Below, one piece after another: positions 46,406 to 59,100 of a stretch of 64,000 bases of DNA. Made by a program: the position numbers and the translations under genes. Position 1 is the stretch's first letter. Every line of letters starts with the position of its first letter. Origin of the DNA: Brassica napus (lineage: Eukaryota; Streptophyta; Magnoliopsida; Brassicales; Brassicaceae); assembly GCF_020379485.1 (NCBI RefSeq), contig NC_063436.1, forward strand, positions 22,318,423 to 22,382,422. Direction: 5' to 3'. The notes beneath the pieces were generated by a model, which had not been told where the DNA came from, did not search any database, and saw only the letters and a list, made by a program, of their open reading frames with translations.

Positions 46406-47916
46406 CTGATTACTAAGTGAAATCTTAAACTAAAACGTTATATGAAATTTATATTAAATGTGTACTTTATCTACGTTAAAGAAAAAAAGATTTAGAAAAA
46501 ATAGTTCTTATGACGAAATGAATTGACAATGCTATGTGTGCTAGTTCCAATCAACAAACGTAGTCACCAAATAAATAAATAAACTAGTCAAATTCGAATT
46601 AATTATAAGAAGAAAATGCGAAGTAAATTAGTCGTACTCATCAATAATACTGGAACATACCATCACTCCAATGCACCTAATCTTTTCTTCATCATAAATA
46701 AAGGAAAATATTTTTTAACAAATTCCACTATTGTTAGAAATAAACATTTTTTTCATTTTCATGATGAATGTTGTAACAAATACGTAAATTATAACTTGTT
46801 GTAACAATTCGTAACAAAAAAAGGAAATTGTTGTAACAAATACTTAAATAACTAAATTTTCGCCATCTCGTATAATCAATCACATATTAGAAACTACCCA
46901 CTCTGTTTCTAAATAATACGGGTGTAATCGGTTATTCCTAATTGGAATATTAAGAATAAAATGAATGATTAATTTGTGGAATAGAAAAATTGGAATAGTG
47001 TGAAAAATGGAATGAAAACCGGAATAATTTTTAGAGTCACAAATAAAAAGAATAACTTTTACAAATGATTTATTGTTTTGTTTCATTTAAGCATTGGGTA
47101 TTTTACTTGGATCTGAAGATCCAAACCGAAACTGATCCAAAAATACATGTTCGGATCCGGGTCCATGCTAAAATATATGTTGGATTCTTTTCTTTTGGAC
47201 CCGTATGTTTCGGTCGGGGTCCTACCCGAGATCCGATCGGGTATCCGAAGTATCTAAAATTTATTGTATATATTAGGTATATTAGGGTGATTGGGTATTA
47301 TTTTGGTATTTTGGATATATTTTTTTAAGTTTTAGGTTTGGATTTTCGGGTATAATTTCGGTTTTCGGGTACAATTTTAGATTTTCAGAAAATATATTTT
47401 GAAAGTTCGGGTAAAATTTTGGATATCTTTTTGGTCTGATTTTAGGTAATTTTTCTGATACTTTTAGGGTTTTCAGGTATTTTTTGAATTTTTGGATCCT
47501 AAATACCCGAACCGATACGAATCCAAAGAACACCGAAAAATTATGGATATTTTTACAGGTATATAAATTATAGACCCCAACCGATCTGGATCCGACAAGA
47601 CCTGATCCAAAACCGACCCAAAGAACTGTAGGTACCTATATGGTTCTAAATTTTAGGATCCGAAAGAACCAGACCCGGATCCAACATAAAATCCTGGATG
47701 CCTAGGTCTAGTTTCATTCCAAAATGGAATGCTTTGAATTGTGTTATGTTAACTTTTATTATGACATGTAACTAATTTATGGAATTCAATGAAATGATCC
47801 ATTCCAAGTGATTTTATTACAGAAAATGTCATTCCAATTGTAGTACATGTGTCTCTATCTCTCAGTCTTGATAGTTAAATATTAATATTTGTGAAAAATA
47901 TAAAACTTAAATTATT
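46406..47916. repeat. Repeat-derived intergenic DNA
   Basis: A GGAATA/TTCCAATT-rich foldback-like unit (about 46905-47090 and 47705-47845) appears split by a block at 47090-47705. That block has repeated TTCGGGTA, CCGATCGGGTATCCGA and GATCCAAACC motifs in both orientations. Similar motif-rich blocks occur near 11.95-12.2 kb and 53.4-54.1 kb. Ends and target duplications were not resolved. No gene is present. Confidence 0.4.
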
Positions 47917-47936
47917 AAATTACACATACACTATTT

Positions 47937-49450
47937 TTTTTTTCCGTCTGAATTTTTGATTTATAAAACTGAGAAACATACAAGGGTGGAATCCAAACCG
48001 GCGGAAACACCTTAAAATCCCCGGAAACTTCGCCCATAAGAGGGAATCTAGAACCCAAACACCGGGCAACACATAACAACTACAATGATCACTGAAAAAA
48101 CTGCACTCCTACAACAAAACCCATAACCAATCCTAGACAAAGAGAAAGAAGAGAGTCGTCTAATCATTGAAACAGTCGGAACTCTTGCCGAGACCACACA
48201 AACACAAGAGAGAGTAAACGATGCAGTGACCAATACCGCGAAACCAAACTCAACATACTTGAACCTCCAGTTCACAGAACCAAGCAAGAACCACAAAGCC
48301 TACCAATTCGAAAGGAAACAGACACCTGAAAATAAAATCCCCTTCTCAACCAAACCTTCGTCGGCAGTCTTAAGACCTCAACCTCTCTGTATTGCTTCAA
48401 CTAACGAAGCCACCGAGGACCAGAGAAACATAAGACCAACCGGGAAACACACTTATTAAAAGGCCGGGAGAAGGACTCCTTAACTGATATGGAGAGGTGA
48501 CAGGATATCTGAACCTTCTGAAAGATGTAGGCTTGTTCTGCTCACCACACAACACTACGCCACCGTTACACCACCGCTTACACCGTTACCGAAACAAGAC
48601 CGAAGACAAACACTCTAAACCTCCTCGTTCCTCAGACGAGCATGAATCTGATGGGGAAGAAATGTCGCCGGAAAGCAAACCTTGAAAGGAGATGCAATAA
48701 AACGGACACAGAGCGACCGCAACTTAATGAACCCAAAAGGAAACTCGAAGACCTGTCAAGCATCAACGCTGCAACATTACCATAAGCAGAGAACTCCACC
48801 CATGGCACTGGGATATGCTACAGCAACGGTTGTTCCACCGAGATGTTTCAGACCCCTCTGACTACAAGGACCTTCTACAACCTCGCCAAACGCCCACTCC
48901 GAAAACCAGAGCAAGGTGAGCTTAAATGTCAAGATAAGAACCGGTGGAACGATTCGAATCGAAACCAACTAAACACCATGAGTTAAACAACCAAGAGAAC
49001 CACATTGACAGTGTTCACCGGTTGACTGAGATCAAGAAGCCGGGAAGAGACTTATAGATGAGAGGAAGGTCGCAACATCACAACAGCTATGCCATAGACG
49101 ACATCTCTGAAACGTGCTGCTGCTACACTTCGCATATCAAACATCACGAGCTCCAACACACGCCAGCTGCTCGGACTAGACACACCTTTGAGTTAATCTA
49201 ACACTCCAAAGCACTCATGGCGAGAGAGACAGAGGCGGCTTTCCGAGACACCAAGGAGAAGACCACTGCTCAGACTCAACACGCACCACTCCCGTCAGAA
49301 CCCCAAGGTAACTCGAAGACTACCATCAGAGAACCCAACCGAAGAGCTATCAACCCGCCTCCACGCGCCATCGCTCTTGCAAGGGGCTTAAGGAACCCCT
49401 CGCGAAGCCCTAAAAGCCGACAACACCAAAACGAAACATCGCCAACACCA
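47937..49450 (-). mobile_element. Non-LTR retroposon with 20-bp target duplication
   Basis: A 20-bp direct repeat AAATTACACATACACTATTT is present at 47917-47936 and 49451-49470. Next to the left copy is a run of T, that is, a poly-A tail on the minus strand, so the element was inserted by target-primed reverse transcription. The 1.5-kb interior is GC-richer than its surroundings but has no long open frame on either strand and no RT or nuclease motif. It may be a Sadhu-like retroposon or the non-coding 5' part plus tail of a LINE. Confidence 0.75.
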
Positions 49451-49891
49451 AAATTACACATACACTATTTATCGATAGCATTTTCATTAATACAAAGAAA
49501 GATCTAAATATAATTTAACAAGGTAATCGCCGGGCCTTGGCTATCATCCGATAGCCCATAATCATCGTAGAAATTCAATTCTTTATTGGGCTCAAATTCC
49601 AGGGATTCTCCGCGCATCATTTAAATTAAACTATCTTTTGTTATGCGTTGTATACATTGGTTCACTGTCGATCTCGAATACGGTCATCCAAATATCTAGC
49701 AACCGAATGACTGGTAGACTTTTGGTATAGCGAAATCAAATCATTTTCAAGACAAGTTGAATTGATAAATTAAATAGCACTTACAACCAATCGATAAATA
49801 ATGTTTTGATTCATATTTAATAATAAAAACGATTAGAATAAAAGAATTATAGTTTTGACAAAAAAAAAAAAAAAAACTGAAGAAACAGAAA

Positions 49892-49970
49892 AAAAGGCAC
49901 TCAGAATGAGTAGGAGGTATTGATTCATCAGAAAATCAGATGACAATAAACAATCCTCATCATGCCTTTT
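49892..49970 (-). ncRNA. C/D-box snoRNA (1)
   Basis: On the minus strand an 8-bp terminal stem AAAAGGCA/TGCCTTTT (49963-49970 with 49892-49899) encloses box C TGATGA (49957-49962), box D' CTGA (49936-49939), box C' TGATGA (49925-49930) and box D CTGA (49901-49904). All four boxes are exact and in the right order. The stretch before D can pair with AAUGAGUAGGAGG, and the stretch before D' with UGACAAUAAA. From memory both resemble rRNA sequences (25S/18S), which would make it a 2'-O-methylation guide; this must be confirmed by alignment. It lies 100 bp downstream of a second snoRNA and both follow a telo-box/TATA promoter. Confidence 0.8.
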
Positions 49971-50070
49971 CTCCTATTCCTTTGGAAAATCACAATACAT
50001 ATACATTTGAGACAATTTTGAAGACCGGTCTAAAAGACATAACAAAATCAAAATCAAAATCAAAATTAAA

Positions 50071-50170
50071 AAGGATTCCTCTCAGACAAATGCCTCGTTT
50101 GTCCCCACGATTTAAAGAATGGATTGATCGGACTCGTCATCTATGTTTTGTTCATCACTGAGAAATCCTT
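50071..50170 (-). ncRNA. C/D-box snoRNA (2)
   Basis: On the minus strand an 11-bp terminal stem AAGGATTTCTC/GAGGAATCCTT with one G-U pair encloses box C TGATGA (50152-50157) and box D CTGA (50082-50085). The spacing between C and D is about 66 nt. Internal D'/C' boxes are less clear (CCGA near 50131 is a candidate D'). The antisense element before D would pair with ACAAAUGCCUCG; I could not place this in rRNA from memory. It lies just downstream of the promoter at 50374-50409 and upstream of snoRNA (1), as in plant polycistronic snoRNA genes. Confidence 0.75.
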
Positions 50171-50373
50171 TTCAGTCTCTCATTAAATCCAAGAATAAGT
50201 AAGATAATAAACCAAATCAAAGTAAAGAGGTATGAACTCGAAAAAACATATAAGAGAATTTGAAATACGATTTAAACAAACATCTAAAGAAAACATAGCA
50301 GAGAATGAGATTCTGACTTGGGTTGAGCTTTGAGATATGTAATGAATTATGCTTGAAATCGGCGGAGATTGAG

Positions 50374-50409
50374 TATTTATAAAAGAAGCCGAACTAGGGT
50401 TAGGGTTTT
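50374..50409 (-). promoter_or_regulatory. Telo-box plus TATA promoter of the snoRNA cluster
   Basis: On the minus strand AAAACCCTAACCCTA (50394-50409) precedes TATAAATA (50374-50381) by about 13 bp. No protein gene follows in this direction, but the two snoRNAs do, starting about 200 bp downstream. Telo-box with TATA is characteristic of plant pol II snoRNA cluster promoters. Confidence 0.7.
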
Positions 50410-50884
50410 AGGAAGTCCCCTACATATAAACGACATGTAGTTTTTATTTAAATTGAACAGCGTGTAGTTCTCTTAACGATAGACAACCGACGTGAAAGCT
50501 AGTCCTGAGTTCTGAAACAGCGTGTAGTTCATTTTTCTTTTTGGATATTAAAATGACAAACATTCCACGGCTGCATATACGAAACGGTATGCATAAGCAA
50601 TTTACACAAAACAAATCCAGAGTTTTTTTTTTAATTTAAAGAGCTTAAACAGTTCTTATTACAATAGACAAACAAATAGTTTTTTTTTTCTGTTGATAAG
50701 TACAAACAATAGTTTTTAAAAAATGAGGGTTTTTTTCTTTTAAATATATGGAACATTGATTGAGCTTGAGATAGTAGTATACGTGTAGCAACAGAAGCAG
50801 AGCAATGAGGTTTTGCCCAGTGCTTCACGGAGTTTATTGGACAAAGACATATACAACTTGGGGGATATGGAAGAGGCAAAATGT

Positions 50885-51905
50885 CTATTTTGTGACACGA
50901 ACGATTAGAGCCCAAACAGGGTAGACCAGAATAAGGATGATCCCTAAAGTGTTTGATACTCCACGGGGCTGCGTGAACGAATTCCTGAACCCACCGGAGA
51001 CTCGGATATGTTCTTGAAGAAGGTAACAGCCTATGAAAAGACAGATGATAGAGCCAATCCAGGTTCCACGTATATGGTGAGCTAGAAAGTGTGGAGAAAC
51101 TACTAGCAGAAGTATCAGAGAACCAGGCATCTCTAGCCAATCTAAAAGTAACACCAAACAAACAAAAAAAGTGTGAGACTTTAAATATTGTTTCAGCTAT
51201 TTATAGCAATAAACACCACAGCAAGGAAGACAACAACAATACACAAAGATGTAAATGAAGAGTGATAGGACCATCACCTGGGAAGTGTTTTGGGAAGAAA
51301 AGTCTGAGTACAACTGCAACAAAAGCAATCCACTTCCCAACGTCTCCACTGATAACATAGAGGAAAAGGTCACTTTAAAACCAATGCAAACTATAGACTT
51401 GAGTGTTGTGTAAGAACATGTTGTGAGATTTATTCTTTACCTAAGGAAGTTGAAAATCACACCAGGAAGGCTAAGGAAGATGTATGGTATCAAGAGTGAT
51501 GTAAGCATCTTGCTTCTCCAATTTGTACGATCCAATATCAACAAGTAACTGCATCAAGAAAAAAAAAAAAACAGAATCTCTAAAAACATAGTAACAAAGC
51601 ATCAATCATCTGATCTCAACTTTCGATCGACCCAACATAAAAAAAAGCTACGCAAACGTCGAATATCGAAAAAACCCACAAAGAAAAATCAAATATTTCG
51701 TTAGAAACACCAAAGGAGAGAATACTCACATGGCAGCGAAGCAAGCCATCCATTTGACGAAAGAAACGCCAAAGGCTGCTCCACCAAGCTTGGTCACATC
51801 CCTGAAGAGTTTCTTGGCAGCGATCTTGAGCTCCTCCACGTCGGAATTGACCAGAGCAACCTTGTCGACGTCGGTCTTCATCGCTAGGTAATCCACACGA
51901 CCCAT
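50885..51905 (-). CDS. COR413-PM2: Cold-regulated 413 plasma membrane protein 2
   Basis: Four exons on the minus strand, 51730-51905, 51441-51548, 51278-51348 and 50885-51141, with GT/AG borders, give 612 nt and 203 residues, the family length. The soluble N-terminus of about 45 residues begins MGRVDYLAMKTDVDKVALVN. Several hydrophobic spans follow: SFVKWMACFAAIYLLILD, MLTSLLIPYIFLSLPGVIF, WIAFVAVVLRLFF, GSLILLLVVSPHFLAH, WIGSIICLFIGCYLL and LGIILILVYPVWALIV. These are WCOR413-family multispan plasma-membrane proteins induced by cold and ABA; molecular activity is not established. The strongly conserved FRNSFTQPRGVSNTLGI precedes the last span. Position matches Arabidopsis At3g50830. A truncated LINE sits about 200 bp upstream of the start codon. 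Confidence 0.95.
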
Positions 51906-52108
51906 TACTTTCTTCTTTTCTCAGCTGAATAATCGATCTTCGTATTATGTGAAAGACAATAATTTCGAGGTTTTTAATATTTTATTCTTCGAAAAATATA
52001 TTCCCCCAGCCTATCTATCACTATCAGATCGTCTTCTCTGCTTTTCAACTTGCTTTTTCTTCTCAAGTTCTCATAAATAGTTCTCTTGTTTACCGATTAT
52101 GGTAAGTG

Positions 52109-52500
52109 CTAGCTACACGCTATACCAACCAGTGGGACCAGATTATACAGCTGGTGATTGATCAAAACAGAGACAAAACAGAGCTTTACATAGTGAGATA
52201 TGTGTTCCAAGCAACTTTGTATGCCATATGGAGGGAACGTAATCAACGTCGGCATGGAGAAAGTCCACTATCCCCGAGTCAGCTCATTCAGCTGGTGGAC
52301 AAAAACGTTCGTAATAGGCTGTCTTCCATCCGCGCCCGAGCGCACACGGGAGGTTTAGTTCTATGGTTTGCAACGAGATAGGTTATAGATAGGTTTGAGT
52401 TTAAAAAAAATTTCTATCCCAATGTAACACAAAGTGTAAAACAGCTTTTTGTTTGAATTAATTTAACATTCTTTCAAAAAAAAAAAAAAAAAAAAAAAAA
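52109..52500 (+). mobile_element. 5'-truncated LINE insertion
   Basis: The 392-bp insert ends in 25 A (52476-52500) and is flanked by a perfect 14-bp duplication GATTATGGTAAGTG (52095-52108 and 52501-52514). Its open frame encodes the end of a LINE ORF2, with AIWRERNQRRHGESPLSPSQ and LVDKNVRNRLSSIR followed by a stop. That is the tail beyond the RT zinc-binding domain. The perfect duplication and long A tail indicate a young insertion. It lies in the upstream region of COR413-PM2, in opposite orientation to that gene. Confidence 0.95.
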
Positions 52501-53141
52501 GATTATGGTAAGTGATGTGTCCTTCACTGGTTGATTAATATACTAGGGAGAAAGGTTAAACAGCCACGTGACAGACTTATCATTCATTTTGACCTATTCC
52601 TTTGGCTTCCGCGTTCTCAAGCGCAATGTCCCTATCATAAAATTGTTGTTTGGTTTGGTATCCTCAATTATTTTAGAGTTGTTAACAAAACGTGAAAAAT
52701 TAAATAATAAGAGGCATGCTTTTATAAGATTTCTTTTATTTATACAATTATAAAATGATAAATTTTTCATAAAATTAATAGATCTTAAACATTAAAAGTT
52801 TATTCCATATGATAGTAGCTCATTACTGTGAGGCTCGACGAATTTATTTGAGGGCTATTTTGCAGTTTGAAATAGCAAGCTTGAATCGAATAGATAATGA
52901 TCAAGACCAAATCATTTCGCAGTCAATCGATTACTTAACAATCCGAGATCGATGGAGTCAGTACACATACGTTCTAAATATGCAGAATAATTAGATTGAA
53001 ATAGACAGTATAAAAAACTCATCATCTGGGAATCACGACACAAGTGCAATAGAATATTAATTAGAAATATTTTCATCTAGTTGTTTTACTTTTTAGCTTT
53101 GTTCTTTGTACTTATCACACTCGCTGTCAATATTAGTTTAA

Positions 53142-56100
53142 CTAGAGCTTCTCACCGCGCTACGCGCGGTTAATACTTCTAATTTTATTTATTTATTTAT
53201 CTACATGCAGGTCATATGAAGAAGTAACTTATGTATATGTTATTATCTACTTATGTATATGTTATTATCTATATTATAAACCTTACATATAACTAAAGCA
53301 TTACTCCATCTCTATTTCACAAATAGTATTATTTTAGAAAATAATTCACGCTACAAAAAATGACATTTTAGAATTTCAGTTAAATTTTTATTTATTTTAA
53401 ATCTGATATTAATTGTAAATTGTAGGCTTTGACAAAAAAACACGAATAAGAAAAATCGAACTAAATCCGATCCAAAAAAAACAATGTCAAACTTGAACCA
53501 AAATTGGTTAAATATTGAAAGAGTTCAAATTTTGGTATCTAGAGAACCAAAACCAAACCTGATCCAAGAAAATCATTTAGGGTATCCAAATATATCCAAA
53601 TGAGATATACATATACTTAAATATATCAATTATTTCAGATTTAATATCTAAAAATTATCCATATATATAAGATATTTTGATTTTTTTTTCAAAATACTTG
53701 AATATATATAGATAGTCAAAATAAATATCTAAAATAGCAAAACAATACTCAAGATACTAAAAGTATTTGAAATATTTATTGGTTCTCTATCCGAGTATTC
53801 AAGCTAAACCAATTTTTATGTTAAGTTTAGATATTTTGGCATATATTATTCAAATCTATATGTAATAAATTATTTTGTTTTTCTATTATGATAAATTTTA
53901 AGTATATATGGATTTTGTTTGTTTAAATAATAATTTAAATAGATTATCGAAACCTGATCTGAACCCGTAAAATCAGAACCAAGATTTGTAAATATCCGAA
54001 AGAAGCTGAAATATCCAACGCCGAAAACATGAAACCTGTATAGACCTGAACCAATCTCGAATGAGTATCCGGACGCCCATCTATAACAAAATGCATTGAT
54101 CCTATAAATAATTTTGTTTTTTTATATACTATTGGTAATAGGTGTAGTTAATTTAAACATCAATGCATTCAATGTTTTTCTTATTCTACTGTTTTTAGTT
54201 AGTCAGTGTTTTCCAGTCTGCTTGTGTTTTAACCAAACCATATGAACATACTGTAGTTTATTAAAAAATAACATTCAAACTACTTGTACGGTTGTTTGAC
54301 AAAAAAAAAACTACTTATGCGATTGAATTGAACAAAAAGAAACCACTTTGCTGATTTAGTTAGGTGTGGTTTTGTACGGTGTTTTTGACTGGATTAAAGA
54401 CCCAAATTAAGAGTGAAGAATCGGGGAAATAAATGTCGATTCTAAAATACCGTTAAGCAAAATGGAGGTTTTTTTTGGTAGAAAGAAAAAATACGGATAG
54501 GGGATTCCAGCTTTGGTTGGAGGGGATGATGCATGAGTGCTCTACCTAGCTGATAGTTATTGGTAAAATATTTCTTTGGGATTGCAACTAAAACAACCAT
54601 ACTCATCCATCGTTATCCGATTTCTCCTACGTTATGTTTGCTTGCAGATCGACTAATTTTTAACAGTGTGGTCTCGTAAATATATTTAACGTCAACTATA
54701 TTAGGTTCCTATTTCATTTGGGATGGGAGCTAGTACCACTCTTTTGTATCCAACGCAAGAGTAAGATGACGACTATATTTTCATGACCAAATAGCTCGAC
54801 GTTGGACTTCTAAGAAAACTAAAATAAATTAAAAATCAAACTTTTAAGAACACGAAGTTCAAATAAATAGGCAACCAAACTTTATATTTTCAATTATACT
54901 ATCAGATACTTGATATACAGATATACAATTATATAAACCTTTATTTTAAATAATCACTTTTCATTTTATTTGGTTTGCTAGGTTTCTAACCGAGCCATAT
55001 GTATATCCTGCGTTTTCTTAGCAAAAACATGTCTGGCTTCTTTTGATTCCAACTGGACGATGTTGGACATCGCAATGGTCTCCATGGATTCCAACTGGGT
55101 TGGTACGTGGAGGGGCTGAGGTCCTAGGCGCAACGCCCATGACGTTTTGTTTCACTTTCTGAGTCCTCGTCCTTGGTTGATGAACTTGGATCATCATAAA
55201 ACACTGGCTATATCTCTGTCAGGTGGGTTGTGTAGCTGACATCATTCTCGGTAATGAGTTTGTCAGCCACATCTGAAGCTGCAATGGAGATGTCCAATGT
55301 AAGATTAAGAGGTGGGGGTACTGCAGGAGAGACAACTCTGGTGGCGGAAATAATCTTGTCTTTTAGCTGTGAAGTTGTATGGTGTTACCTTCACCATGAA
55401 TTTGTCGGCTGGCCGATGGAGTCGACCATGCATTGAGGAGTTGCCATTTCTTGACCAGAACAAAACAATTATTATTATTTTTAGAAAGGGGTCTGGGAAC
55501 AAAACAATTACGTACTGACTTAGTTTCTAAATTAAAATTTTGAAAACTTCAACTTGCAATCTGTATAATATGATCTTCATACCTTTTTTTTTACTTTTAT
55601 GCTGACAATACTTTTACGCTGACAGCATTCTTGGCGGTTAATTTCAACGGGTAGCTCAACGCTTTCGTCAGCTCTAACATTTAGATGATTGCAAAAATGG
55701 TGTTATGACCTGAAAGCCGATTCATGTGCTTTCTATTGTCGCTCTTCATCTCTCTCTCGCCGCAGCCTACTACATCGCTCTCAACGTTGATTCCTCCGTC
55801 ACTTGCTAAGTCGTTCTCCGTCAGAGTCAACGTTTTGTTAGCAATGGATTTGGGGGTGAGTTATGAAGCGAGTACGTTTAGTAGGAGTTCACTGAGAGAA
55901 CCAGACGGGATTTTATAGTCACTGTGGATTTTATAGACGGGATTGTCACTGTTTATAAAATTTTGTTTTTTTTTTTAAATACAATTTGATATAAATATTT
56001 TAAAATATTAGTAGGTATATTATTGACCAATATCAAATTTCGGGTGATAAATTTTTTGTTGGGTGTTTTGCTATGAATTAGTAATTACTCTCTTTCTTTA

Positions 56101-59100
56101 TAAAGGCTTTTTAATTATTCTCACTATTGTTCTTATGAATTTTGTGTGACACTACAACAAACTAAAACATAGATTTGACCATAAATATGTTATCTATTAA
56201 TTCTTTTTAATTGACTGAGTTTTTTTAACATATGCCATCTATCCACTTTTACATCTTTCAGAGTATATAACAAATATTAATATAAAAATATTAATTAATT
56301 AAGTGGGTGTACTCTGACGAAATAGTAATGGTGCAAAACCGGGTAGCATGCACTACATAAACGAATAATCATGCTCGTTACATATTTTTACATATGTATA
56401 TATCTTGAGTAAGTGAATAATGTACTGATTAAAAAATTTAGTGAAATTGCATCCCATATACATAACTTCTCCCTTAATTAACTAAATACCCTAAATCCCA
56501 CAACATCATACCTTAGTTGTTAGAGACACAACTTGTCACATCATGTGTATTCACCTAATTTCTAACTTCTTTATGGTTATTTAGCTAATTGACTCAAAAA
56601 TTTAATTTATATGGTAGGATATAGATAAAGGTGGTAGAAATTTTTGTATGCACGTTAAACAAATTTGGGTTGTATTATATACTTGGCATGTTTTTGATAT
56701 ATACTTGGCATGTTTGTCCGGGCGGATGGTATTTGTGTATATTGTTTTTTTCTTGCGTATATTGGCTATCATGTTTTATTAGATTAGCGAAATGTAAATT
56801 GTGTGAAAGTGTCTTATCTCGAATTGTATCTCAGTTTGATTGGTATATGGCCGCTTAATCTCGATGGTGAGGTACTGAGGTTTCTATTTGGAGTTGATGT
56901 TGCAGGATTCATTGTGTTTTAGAGAGAATATTATAGTGTTAATAAAAAGGGATGTTTATATGGTGTTAAATGTTTGATGTTTAGCTCGATGCCCTCTCAG
57001 ATTCCTGTAACGTGATTCATTTTTCAACAGGTGTTTTTAATTGCTGAATGTGGTTTTAATGGTGCTGAGTTTAAACAGTAGGTAGGGGTTATTGGACTTG
57101 CGTATGCAGGGGACACTAATTTAAAAAATATCATTAGTGTGGCATCCGAATAGGCTTTATCAAGGATCATCAGAAAGAAACCATATACAATATGGTTTAG
57201 CTCATTTTGTTATTTTGAACTTTCCTTAATTTTGTTGGAAAATGATTGTTTTGGGTTTGTTCGTGAATTTCAATGGGATGGTTGTTGATTTTTGAAAACG
57301 GCTTTGATGTAGTGTTGAGGTAATCAACGCAGAAGAGGTACCTGATAACGATTAAAATGATCAGAGAAAAATTGATGTCTCAGTACCATACACTCATTTG
57401 AGCTACAGTAGTCATAGTATAAGATACCAAGTGCTTCTTTTGAAAGCTGTAAATCATTAAGCATTCTAATGAATCAAAGTCTAAACAAAGAAGCATATTC
57501 TTTGCAAATATTAGACCAAAGCAAGAGTGGAAGTTCAAAATAAAACGACAAATCATAGTCTTGGCTCAATCTGACAACCATAATGCACCGAATGGATGAG
57601 TGCTCGAAGCTTAATTTTCCATGTTTTGCATGCTTAGCCTTATGCGATTTGTCAATGGCACTGCCACTCCAATTTCTCTCATCAGCAATGAATCCACAGC
57701 CATTTGAAAATGCACTAACTACATTTGCAGAAGGCACAACAACTACATCATCGGCAGCAAGTGGGATCTCAAGATGAACTAACGTTTTTAACTTAGCTAT
57801 CTTAAGCTTTTATTTTACATCGGCGGATTCCAGCTTGATGTAAGCAAAGATTTGCAGAAATGTCATTGGCTCAGGCGCTCAGCTTTAGTAACCTCCTCAG
57901 CATTAACCAGAGTAGCAATCCCTGGGTTAGAACTGAACCTGAGACAATGCAGAAAACAATAGATTTATCAGGGTCGCTGAAGAAAGAATGAATTCGAATA
58001 TTACTTGGAATTGACAAAAATAACACTGTTGGCTCTATAGTTACTAACCAGCTGAAGTAAGCAATAGTCAGCTGGACAACTTTGTCTATGAAGACACGTG
58101 AGGATGACACAGAAGTGAGAGCTAAATTCCCTGTTTTTGGTTAACTCATTAAAAAAGACATGTTAGTGACGTGGTTTCACAAATGGCAACATATTGGTAA
58201 AGTCATAATTAACACATACACTTGAACAGCAACGTAATTCTACGTTAGAAATCAACCTGAAATTTATGAGATATAAGTAATGAAAGTCAACAAAACGCTT
58301 TTCAAAACATATCAAGCAAGCATTGATATAGAGGTTGCGTGGAGAGAAAACTAAATCAATGTTAGACACTAACCTGAACTTGATGAGCTTTTAGTAATAA
58401 AAGTCTAATTTACAATGGTCACTCACTAACATAAGAACATCGATGCAGTGATTTCTTGAAGAGGACACTATTTGGCACAAGTATGTTTATTTCAAGTTCG
58501 AGATCATGAGTGAAAGCAAAATATCTAAAATAAATATCTTTAATATCCACACTACTGTCTATGCATTTTCAAAATACATCAGGTAGGTAAATAAGGATAA
58601 CAGTACCAACAGATGACAAACAGCTTCGCAAAACAGTAAACGTGAGGATTAGCAGTGTTGAGTATCCTTAAAAAGAAATAGTTACCTGCAAGGCGTTTTG
58701 TGTTCACCTTAATCACTGGGTGTGAACTACTTATAGAAATCTTTTGCAGCCTGGTGCCAAAGGTAAATCTTAACAGGTCCACTGCAAAAAAAATAAAATA
58801 ATAGAGGTTAAGTTATTGGTTTGTGCGGCAATAGAGTAAGCTTTGCACTAAAGAGAGAAGTCTTCATTCTATTAACAGGAAACACTTACCCTTTTGACTG
58901 TAAATGAACCAAAAAACGACATGTGGTTGCTATTTCCACTTCGTCAAGGATGGAACAGTCATTGAGAGACTGTCCATTGACCAGCTTCAAGTGGTCAACA
59001 ACATCTACACATTGTTGAGGAAGATTAGTAGTTAAATGTAGCCAAAAATCTAATTAACATACAGACAAACAAATTAAGATGGAGAAGATTAATAAAATGA

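Noticed and set aside
49940..50161. 73-codon plus-strand frame
   Set aside because: It overlaps both snoRNAs in antisense and has no protein similarity.
55724..55918. 65-codon open frame in Helitron C (LSPQPTTSLSTLIPPSLAK)
   Set aside because: Looks like leader/transit-type low-complexity sequence; no family recognised, so not listed as a gene.
57474..57777. Independent captured gene (GCGFIADERNWSGSA frame)
   Set aside because: It lies where the RPA-like zinc-ribbon exon should be and shares a GATGATGT-GT start with it, but similarity is too weak to assign either way.
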